Of a stretch of 25,777 nucleotides of DNA, positions 1 to 5,641 are shown one piece after another. The DNA comes from Kiritimatiellia bacterium (GTDB taxonomy: Bacteria > Verrucomicrobiota > Kiritimatiellia > RFP12 > UBA1067): assembly GCA_024405255.1 (NCBI GenBank), contig JAKSOY010000033.1:1-25777 (forward strand), written 5' to 3'. Each line of letters opens with the position of its first letter. Within the stretch, counting starts at the first letter, position 1. Made by a program: the position numbers and the translations under genes. The notes under the pieces were generated by a model. It was not told the origin of the DNA and made no database searches. It worked only from the letters and a program-made list of their open reading frames with translations.

Positions 1-84
1 CTGGCGCGTAATCCGTGCCATCCGTGGACCTGGACGGCCTGGCGCGGTGAATTATTCAGATGCGCCCGGTGTGAAGTAAATCTG
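1..84. other. Upstream non-coding sequence, no gene seen
   Basis: No open frame with a credible start or recognisable product is visible. There is a short direct repeat (ATCCGTG twice, at about 11-25) and a second one (CTGGCGCG at 1-8 and 39-46). The left edge could contain the very end of a gene lying outside the window, but nothing supports that. Confidence 0.4.
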
Positions 85-113
85 TTGCCTTTGGGCGCGA
101 AATCATCTATACT
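85..113 (+). promoter_or_regulatory. Promoter of the BPL_N-domain gene
   Basis: A -35 of TTGCCT at 85-90 is followed, after exactly 17 nt, by a -10 of TATACT at 108-113. The predicted transcript start is near 120, giving a leader of about 27 nt with a purine-rich AAAGGG (133-138) 8 nt before the ATG at 147. The -35 resembles those of the GH43 gene, grpE and the V-ATPase operon (TTGCCN). Confidence 0.6.
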
Positions 114-146
114 ATGTCTATCCTTAGAAAACAAAGGGAATAACGT

Positions 147-2411
147 ATGGATATGACTCGTCTCTCGTTTACGGGCCTTCTCGGGGCCCTGTTCGTCGCC
201 GTTGGCTGCGGTGGGCTTTCTGCCGAAATTCCAAGTGATCCGCCCGTGGATCCTTCGGTCGTTCGCGTGGCCGTCTTCACCGACAAGGGCGCGCGCTCGA
301 TGGGCGCCTTCCGCCATCTGCAGATTGCGACCTTCGCCAAGAACGTTCACGGCTTCCCCGTGGACGGTAAGATGGTGGCCGAGGGCGCGCTCAACAAGGC
401 CGACGTGCTGATCATGCCGGGCGGCAGTTCCGGCGCCGAAGCGAAGGCGATGGGACCCGAGGGCGTGAAGAAGCTCGAAGCCTTCATCCGAAACGGCGGC
501 GGCTACATCGGCACCTGTGCGGGCTGCTTCCTCGTGAGCCAGAACGACAAATCCCATTCGACGATGATGGGACTCATCCCCTACAAGAACAGCGTGAGCG
601 GCGGCGGCGCCGACATGCTCATCCGTTTCACGAAGGACGCTGAAACGATGATGGGCATCAAGCCGCACACGCACCGCGTGGACTACCATAACGGTCCCGT
701 CATGGTGCCCGCCAAGCCGGTCGAGGGCGCGGACTTCAAGGTGATCGCCACCTACTATTCGGACGTCAATGCAAACGAAAAGCCGCGCGAAACAATGGCC
801 GGCAAGGCCGCCATCGTCGCCGGCTCCTACGGCAAGGGCCGCATCGTCGCCATCGGACCGCACCCAGAAAAGGACGTCGGCGACCACAGCATTCTCAAGG
901 GCGCACTGCGCTATGTGACGCATGGTCGCGCCGGCGAATGGACTCTGCCCCACCGCAAACCCGGCCAGCTCGCCGTGGGCGTGGTGGCGGACAACGCCTT
1001 CAGCGCCCAAACAGCGCGCTTCGCCCAGAAGCTGATGCGCCTCGGGGAATTCGAACTGCAGCCCCTCTGCGCATCCCTGATCGAAGAAGAATCGGCCCGC
1101 ACCGTCGACGTGATGCTCGTGCCGCCCTGTGCCGAAAAGAGCACGAGCAAGGGCGGACTCGGGTCCAACCGTAACGTCACGCGCGGTTTCCTCAAACGTG
1201 GCGGCCGCGTGATCGTGTGGGGCGAGATGGCCCCGCACTATGCGAAACTCGGCGACGGCGTCACCGTGGTCCAGAACGAAGAAGAGGCGCTCGCAGCCCT
1301 GCGGGCCCGTGCAAAGGAACCCGCCCCCGCCCCGCGACCGGCGGTCAAGAAGGTCGAGAAGCCCGTCAAGGTCGCGTACTACACGGACCGCGGCGGCGGT
1401 TCCTACCCGATTGCGGAACTCCTCGCAAATGCACCGGAATACCAGCTCGACATCGTCAACGCCGAAGACATCCGCAACGGCGCGTTGAAGAACGCCGACC
1501 TCGTGGTGATGCCGGGCGGACTTTCCAACGTGCAGTACAACAACCTCGGCGCCCTCGGACGCGAGGCGATCACGAACTTCGTGAACCAGGGCGGCAAGTA
1601 CTACGGCATCTGCGCCGGCGCCTATCTCGCCTCGCAGACGGTTACGTCCAAGAGCCTGCGCCTGAGCATGGTCCCCTTCAAGCACGACGGCGAGTCGTAT
1701 CGCGGCTGGAAGTCGACACGCATCAAGCTCACGGACGAAGGCCGCAAGGTGTTCGGCACGAAGGCGAAGAGCCGGATCGTGGAGTATTGGGGAGGTCCCG
1801 TACTCGTACCGGGAACGCCGATCCCCAATACGGACGTCAAGACGCTCGCCACCTACACGGCCAGCTCGATCAGTACCTGTTCGCCCGATGCCCGCAAGCC
1901 GATGACAGGTAAGACCGCTTTTGCGGCCGGTACCGTGGGCAAGGGCAAGGTCTTCATCTCGTCGTGCCACCCGGAATGCTACGACCACAGCATCGACCTC
2001 GTCCAGGGCATCCTCGCCTACCTCACGGGCGTCAAGCCCACATGGAGTCCGCGCCAGCGCCAGCTTGGCGACTACGTAGTCGGCTATGAGTCGCACAAAG
2101 ACCGCGACTTCGCCCGCTGGTTCACAAAGGATCTAATGCACGCCCCCGGCTTCTTCGCCTGGGACATGCACGACCGCCATGTGCCGACGGACCTGCTCTC
2201 TCTTGATGCCCTGCTGGTGATCAATCCCAAACGCGACTATTTCGGTCCACTGGTCACTGGATTCATCGCCTCGGGTCGTCCCGTGATCGCCATCGCCCGT
2301 ACGCCGGAACAAGTCAAGGCCGTCGAAGGCCTCAAGGGTGTCACGGTCGTACGGTCGTACGAAGAAGTTCTGCCCGCCTTGAAGAAGTTCAAGGCGGCTG
2401 CAACGCACTGA
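147..2411 (+). CDS. Secreted tandem BPL_N / glutamine amidotransferase-like protein
   Basis: A 754-residue exported protein made of two copies of a class I glutamine-amidotransferase-like fold, of the type called BPL_N (first found at the N-terminus of biotin-protein ligase). Repeat 1 begins near residue 39 and repeat 2 near 405. Each has a strand ending in MPGG and a nucleophile elbow, GTCAGC around Cys124 and GICAGA around Cys489, so both putative catalytic Cys are kept. Each repeat is followed by a segment of about 100 residues that looks like a further alpha/beta unit. The N-terminus is a signal sequence: the hydrophobic stretch at residues 6-20 leads to Cys21 (a weak lipobox, AVGC) or to a signal peptidase site after LSA26. 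The substrate is unknown for this family in secreted form. The start at 147 is chosen for its AAAGGG spacing; ATG 153 is an alternative. It is convergent with the 97-residue gene, 6 nt away. Confidence 0.75.
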   Translation: MDMTRLSFTGLLGALFVAVGCGGLSAEIPSDPPVDPSVVRVAVFTDKGARSMGAFRHLQIATFAKNVHGFPVDGKMVAEGALNKADVLIMPGGSSGAEAKAMGPEGVKKLEAFIRNGGGYIGTCAGCFLVSQNDKSHSTMMGLIPYKNSVSGGGADMLIRFTKDAETMMGIKPHTHRVDYHNGPVMVPAKPVEGADFKVIATYYSDVNANEKPRETMAGKAAIVAGSYGKGRIVAIGPHPEKDVGDHSILKGALRYVTHGRAGEWTLPHRKPGQLAVGVVADNAFSAQTARFAQKLMRLGEFELQPLCASLIEEESARTVDVMLVPPCAEKSTSKGGLGSNRNVTRGFLKRGGRVIVWGEMAPHYAKLGDGVTVVQNEEEALAALRARAKEPAPAPRPAVKKVEKPVKVAYYTDRGGGSYPIAELLANAPEYQLDIVNAEDIRNGALKNADLVVMPGGLSNVQYNNLGALGREAITNFVNQGGKYYGICAGAYLASQTVTSKSLRLSMVPFKHDGESYRGWKSTRIKLTDEGRKVFGTKAKSRIVEYWGGPVLVPGTPIPNTDVKTLATYTASSISTCSPDARKPMTGKTAFAAGTVGKGKVFISSCHPECYDHSIDLVQGILAYLTGVKPTWSPRQRQLGDYVVGYESHKDRDFARWFTKDLMHAPGFFAWDMHDRHVPTDLLSLDALLVINPKRDYFGPLVTGFIASGRPVIAIARTPEQVKAVEGLKGVTVVRSYEEVLPALKKFKAAATH

Positions 2412-2417
2412 CGCGTT

Positions 2418-2711
2418 TCATTCAATGCCGAAGAAGTCTTCGGCGCTCATCCTTCCACGCAGCGCTTTATACGGGGCTTTCAGGAAAGTAACAATGCGAC
2501 GCGGTGGTTTGGTCATCGACGAGGAGGCATCGTCCTCCTCGTTCTTTTTTTCTTCTTGCCGCTTTTTATCCTTGGCCCGGATAAAGGCTTCTGCCGTCGC
2601 GCGCGTGACATGGTGGACCTTCATCAACAGAGCAATCTTCGTCTCATGGAAACGTTCCTGCGGATCCATCTGACGAAGCGTTTTCGTTTTTTTCTGAGTC
2701 GTTGTTTTCAT
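2418..2711 (-). CDS. Small basic protein of unknown function
   Basis: A 97-residue highly charged protein that I do not recognise. Residues 1-50 are basic and predicted helical, with a segment (LMKVHHVTRATAEAFIRA) that could be a short helix-turn-helix-like hairpin. Residues 50-66 form a Lys/Glu/Asp-rich linker. The C-terminus, about residues 68-97, is basic and ends in SAEDFFGIE. No signal peptide or membrane segment is seen. The start is supported by GAGGAAG 7 nt before the ATG. It lies 20 nt downstream of the sigma-4.2-like gene on the same strand and is very probably co-transcribed with it. Its reading frame also contains, on the opposite strand, a terminator-like hairpin serving the convergent gene. 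It may act with the sigma-like protein, but this rests only on adjacency. Confidence 0.6.
   Translation of the reverse strand: MKTTTQKKTKTLRQMDPQERFHETKIALLMKVHHVTRATAEAFIRAKDKKRQEEKKNEEDDASSSMTKPPRRIVTFLKAPYKALRGRMSAEDFFGIE
2518..2551 (+). terminator. Intrinsic terminator for the BPL_N gene, inside the antisense gene
   Basis: Stem CGAGGAGG (2520-2527) pairs with CCTCCTCG (2534-2541) across a 6-nt loop. The stem is extended by A-T and G-T pairs outward and is followed by C and seven T (2545-2551). It lies about 107 nt past the stop of the plus-strand gene, within the coding sequence of the minus-strand 97-residue gene. Confidence 0.6.
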
Positions 2712-2731
2712 TTTTTTCTTCCTCGCGTATT

Positions 2732-2908
2732 TTAAAGGAAATCCATCACATCCGTCGCCCCGTAGCGACGCTTCATTTCCAAACGCAGCTTACGCAACGC
2801 GCTCTGCTCGATCTGCTGTACGCGCTGCCGTGTAATGCCGAAGTGACGAGCCGTCTCCTCGAGTGTATGTGAAACACCGTAGCCAATCTTCATTTCTTCA
2901 CCGTCCAT
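2732..2908 (-). CDS. Stand-alone sigma-70 region 4.2-like helix-turn-helix protein
   Basis: A 58-residue protein. After an N-terminal tail of about 14 residues it consists of a sigma-70 region 4.2 signature: TLEETARHFGITRQRVQQIE (residues 15-34), then QSALRKLR (35-42) and a short C-terminal tail ending VMDFL. Full sigma factors have regions 2 and 3 before this; none is present, and no frameshifted remnant is visible upstream. The recognition helix matches primary sigma factors (TRERIRQIE in E. coli RpoD) except that the residues equivalent to Glu585 and Arg588 are Gln. A perfect AGGAGG at 2915-2920 sits 6 nt before the ATG, so the small frame is clearly meant to be translated. It is followed 20 nt later by the 97-residue gene. 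It could be a DNA-binding regulator or a competitor of region 4 on RNA polymerase or its partners; which one is not decidable here. Confidence 0.8.
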   Translation of the reverse strand: MDGEEMKIGYGVSHTLEETARHFGITRQRVQQIEQSALRKLRLEMKRRYGATDVMDFL

Positions 2909-2919
2909 TTTAAACCTCC

Positions 2920-2936
2920 TGTTATTTCCTTACATG
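2920..2936 (-). repeat. 17-nt element, copy 1 (upstream of the sigma-4.2-like gene)
   Basis: The minus strand reads CATGTAAGGAAATAACA, identical over 17 nt to the element at 5223-5239 upstream of the AAA+ gene. Here it directly precedes the AGGAGG ribosome site, starting 28 nt and ending 12 nt before the ATG. It contains an ATG followed at once by TAA. It may be an operator, a promoter part or an mRNA leader element. Confidence 0.6.
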
Positions 2937-2947
2937 AGGTTAAACGG

Positions 2948-2990
2948 AAGAACTTCGTACCATCTTACGGGACGGTACGAAGTTTTTTCG
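2948..2990. terminator. Strong hairpin between the AAA+ gene and the sigma-like gene
   Basis: AACTTCGTACC (2951-2961) pairs perfectly with GGTACGAAGTT (2974-2984) over a 12-nt loop, and A-T/G-T pairs extend the stem outward to 2948/2987. The plus strand continues with six T, so the fold looks like a terminator in that direction. On the minus strand, where the flanking genes lie, the tail is TTCTTCCGTTT, a weaker terminator. It could partly isolate the sigma-like gene from read-through out of the AAA+ gene. Confidence 0.5.
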
Positions 2991-3015
2991 TGTTTTTTCG
3001 TTTCTCGTCCGCCGA

Positions 3016-5187
3016 TTAGAACCCGACCGTTGCGACCTTCGGACCATCCTTCTTCAGCAAACTTTCCTCACGCAGGGCCGCCAGCCGGTCCGCGTTCGTA
3101 ATCGTACCGCCGAGATAGAACTGTTCCTGACGCACGGTGCGGAAATCGCCCGGTGCCAGGTTGGGAATCGATTCGAGCTCTGCCTGTTCGGATTCCGACA
3201 GTTCCGACTTGAACATCTTCTCGAAGAAGACCTTCTTCCCGGCCGCATCAAGGTAGCCGAATTCCAGCTTGAAGGTGAAACGACGCATGGCCGCCGCATC
3301 GAGATTCTTCGAGAAGTTCGTTGCGGCCACCAGAATGCCGTTGAAGTTCTCCATCTGCTGCAGCAGTTCGTTGACCTGTGTCACTTCCCACGAATGGTCC
3401 GCCCCCGAACGGTCCTGCAGAAGGCCGTCGATTTCGTCCAAGAACAGAATCGCATGCTCGGCCTCCGCACGACGGAAGGCCGCCGCGATGTTCTGCTCCG
3501 ACCCGCCGACGTATTTCGAGAGCAGGTCGGACCCCTTCATCACAATCACGCGGCGGTCGAGTTCCTTGCCGAGGAACTTCACGAACTCGGTCTTGCCCGT
3601 GCCGGGGGGCCCGAAGAGCAGCACGTTCATCCGCGGCTTGTCCTCGGCCTCGAGATTGTAGGTCGCGTCCAAGAAGTTTCGTGCCGAGGCGACGATCTTC
3701 GCAGGCGACACCTTCCCCTTCACGTTAAGACCGTCCAGCGAGTAGCCCTTGGCCGGCATGAACTTCTCGTCCGCCGTGATGCCCATCAGCTTGCAATGCG
3801 GCTTCATCAGCGTCGCCACAAGTTCATCGACCTTGTCCGCCGCCGGCGCCATGCGCTTCACATTCTCGAGGACAATCGAGATACCACCGGCGCTCGTCTG
3901 GTACTTGTCGGCGTAAAGCGCAATCTTCTCTTCGGGAATCCGACGCTTGAGGCCGAACTTATTGATAAGATTCCGCCAGATGGCCCGGCGCTGGGCATTG
4001 GTCATGCGTTCGAAGCAAATCGAGTAGTCGAAACGACGACGGACACTTTCGTCCATGTGTTCGGCCGGTGCATTCGAAATCCAGATGGCCGGCAGCTTCA
4101 TCTCGTCGAGCAGGGTGTTCATCACCCCCTTCTCGGTGGACTTCCCGCCGCTCAAGGAAATTCCGAAGAAACTATAGGCCGATGTGCTACGCAGCAGTTC
4201 ATCCGCTTCGTCGACAATCAGGATGGTTTCATTCGGATCCTCCTTGCTGTTCGCAACCTGGATGCCGACCATGCGGCTGGGTGCATTCATATTGCGCCCG
4301 TCATCATCGCCCTGCTTGATTTCGAAACCCGTGTACCCCAGTTCACGAATCAGCGCCTTTGCGAAGCTCGACTTGCCGGTCCCCGGTACACCATAGAGCA
4401 GGATGTTGCACTTCCCCTTGCCCTTGCTGGCCGCAATCATCGATTTGAGGAGTTCGCCGTCTTTCGTCGCCAAATCCCCATAATACGACCAGGGCAGCGT
4501 TTCGCCCTCGACCTTCTGATAGAAGCGACGCTCGACGGCTTCATTGTCAGACCCGTTCAGATAACCGCCATAGTTGCGATAGAAGAAGTCCCAATCGTCA
4601 TCAAGAAGCTCGAACTTCCTCAAACGGCCATTCGCCGCCAGCATCTTCTGGACCTCCTCAAGCGAACGGTCGAGCGCCATCGCGAAATAGAGCGGTTTGT
4701 CACGGTCGTCGATGCGAACCGGCCACGAGAAACACGTCTGGTTCACAATGTAGGCGAGGCAGAGAATCTCGCTCTCAAGTTCGTCCAGTTTCAGGATGCG
4801 CGTGAGTTCCTTGAAGCGGCGTTCCATCGGTTCATTCTTCGCCGATACCATATCCGCCAGCACGAGATCGCGCAGGGCATAGAGTACGAGGCGGCACTTG
4901 CCACGTGATTCCTCGTGATTCCAGAGCACCTGGAAAATGTCATCCAGCGGGTCGTCGAAGTCCAGCCGCCCCACGCGCGAACGTCCCTCACGCATCGTTT
5001 TCAGTTCGTCTTCCGAATAGGCCGTTTCGATCAGTTCCACCGCCTGATCGTGGTCGCAGCTGTTGCGGATGATGTCGAAAAAGTCATCGTCACGAACATC
5101 GTCGTCATAGTTTTTGACGACGTTACTCCAATACCCCATCAACTTGCGAATGAGATACGACTGCGGTACATGTTTGAATTTTGCCAT
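3016..5187 (-). CDS. Tandem AAA+ ATPase (two AAA modules)
   Basis: A 723-residue soluble protein with a helical N-terminal region of about 240 residues and two AAA modules. Module 1 has Walker A GVPGTGKS (about 266-273), Walker B ILIVDEADE (about 321), a sensor-1-like WISNAP and an arginine-finger-like VRRRFD. Module 2 has Walker A GPPGTGKT (about 525), Walker B ILFLDEIDG (about 580), sensor 1 AATN and AMRRF. Both modules keep the Lys, Asp-Glu and Arg residues needed for ATP hydrolysis. The N-terminal part (LDELESEILCLAY, then a SLEEVQKML stretch) resembles the winged-helix-like preface of SpoVK/COG0464-type ATPases and probably binds a substrate or partner. No protease, nuclease or membrane segment is fused. 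The long N-terminus and degenerate module spacing differ from Cdc48/p97. The ATG is preceded by TAGGG. Its 454-nt upstream region carries the 17-nt element also found before the sigma-4.2-like gene. A remodelling ATPase is certain; its client is unknown. Confidence 0.85.
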   Translation of the reverse strand: MAKFKHVPQSYLIRKLMGYWSNVVKNYDDDVRDDDFFDIIRNSCDHDQAVELIETAYSEDELKTMREGRSRVGRLDFDDPLDDIFQVLWNHEESRGKCRLVLYALRDLVLADMVSAKNEPMERRFKELTRILKLDELESEILCLAYIVNQTCFSWPVRIDDRDKPLYFAMALDRSLEEVQKMLAANGRLRKFELLDDDWDFFYRNYGGYLNGSDNEAVERRFYQKVEGETLPWSYYGDLATKDGELLKSMIAASKGKGKCNILLYGVPGTGKSSFAKALIRELGYTGFEIKQGDDDGRNMNAPSRMVGIQVANSKEDPNETILIVDEADELLRSTSAYSFFGISLSGGKSTEKGVMNTLLDEMKLPAIWISNAPAEHMDESVRRRFDYSICFERMTNAQRRAIWRNLINKFGLKRRIPEEKIALYADKYQTSAGGISIVLENVKRMAPAADKVDELVATLMKPHCKLMGITADEKFMPAKGYSLDGLNVKGKVSPAKIVASARNFLDATYNLEAEDKPRMNVLLFGPPGTGKTEFVKFLGKELDRRVIVMKGSDLLSKYVGGSEQNIAAAFRRAEAEHAILFLDEIDGLLQDRSGADHSWEVTQVNELLQQMENFNGILVAATNFSKNLDAAAMRRFTFKLEFGYLDAAGKKVFFEKMFKSELSESEQAELESIPNLAPGDFRTVRQEQFYLGGTITNADRLAALREESLLKKDGPKVATVGF

Positions 5188-5222
5188 TTTGTCTTTTCCC
5201 TACTTCTTATAACGGTTCAGCA

Positions 5223-5239
5223 TGTTATTTCCTTACATG
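5223..5239 (-). repeat. 17-nt element, copy 2 (upstream of the AAA+ gene)
   Basis: Identical to 2920-2936. On this copy the match is framed by an inverted repeat, CATGT-N9-ACATG (5221-5239), which would suit a dimeric regulator. It lies 36-52 nt before the ATG of the AAA+ gene. Confidence 0.6.
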
Positions 5240-5407
5240 CGTTCGAATCCAATCGAGAATTATTTGCTCTTCTTCAAGATGGAGTGCATTTCCCATGTCA
5301 TTGAACCCTTTCATTTGACCCTACATTCGATTAAACGAACAAGCGACGGCCATCTTACAAAAAATCATCTACTACCGCAAAACCCAGATACTGAAATGAC
5401 AAGGTAC

Positions 5408-5470
5408 CCAAATGCTAGGGCGCCAAAATGCTAGGACGCCAAAATGGTAGGGCGCCAAAATGGTAGGGCG
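5408..5470. repeat. Four tandem 16-nt units
   Basis: Units at 5408-5422 (15 nt), 5423-5438, 5439-5454 and 5455-5470, with consensus CCAAAATGSTAGGGCG. The last two are identical. The last unit runs into the palindrome at 5467-5487. Confidence 0.8.
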
Positions 5471-5487
5471 CGCTCTCCGAGCGCGCC
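5467..5487. repeat. REP-like perfect palindrome
   Basis: GGCGCGCTC, loop TCC, GAGCGCGCC: a 9-bp GC-rich stem with a 3-nt loop and no T-tract. This is typical of a dispersed extragenic palindrome rather than a terminator. Confidence 0.6.
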
Positions 5488-5562
5488 GCAATGCCGGGCA
5501 GAATAGATTACAATTCACAAGACCCGAAATGGACATTGGAATGGCAATCACCCGGAAATTAC

Positions 5563-5584
5563 GGCGCGTTCAAAGAACGCCGCC
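5563..5584 (-). terminator. Hairpin downstream of polA, possible terminator or second REP-like palindrome
   Basis: GCGTTC (5566-5571) pairs with GAACGC (5575-5580) around AAA, and outer GGC/GCC pairs add three more across one bulged base. It lies 58 nt past the polA stop. The minus-strand tail (GTAATTTCC) is only weakly T-rich. Its sequence resembles the palindrome at 5467-5487. Confidence 0.35.
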
Positions 5585-5641
5585 ATGCGGGCTCGTGCGC
5601 GGACCGACCACACACTTGCCGAAAAAGCCCGCCGGATTGTC

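Larger units (their letters stand above)
5188..5641. other. 454-nt intergenic region between the AAA+ gene and polA
   Basis: No gene is supported here. It holds the 17-nt element (5223-5239), an A/T-rich stretch with only weak -10-like sequences (TTATAA near 5210), four tandem 16-nt units (5408-5470), a 9-bp GC-rich palindrome (5467-5487) and a related hairpin (5563-5584) behind polA. No clear extended -10 promoter of the kind seen elsewhere in the window precedes the AAA+ gene. Confidence 0.6.

Noticed and set aside
3394..4908. Long plus-strand open frame (504 codons) opposite the AAA+ gene
   Set aside because: Antisense shadow of a clear AAA+ gene in GC-rich DNA. The product is an Arg/His/Leu-rich mixture with no family signature.
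2418..5187. Phage-defence island
   Set aside because: An AAA+ protein alone is not enough: no nuclease, protease, reverse transcriptase or toxin is fused or adjacent, and no mobile-element genes are seen.
5408..5470. CRISPR array
   Set aside because: The 16-nt units are contiguous without spacers, so this is a plain tandem repeat. The heptamer arrays are rejected for the same reason.
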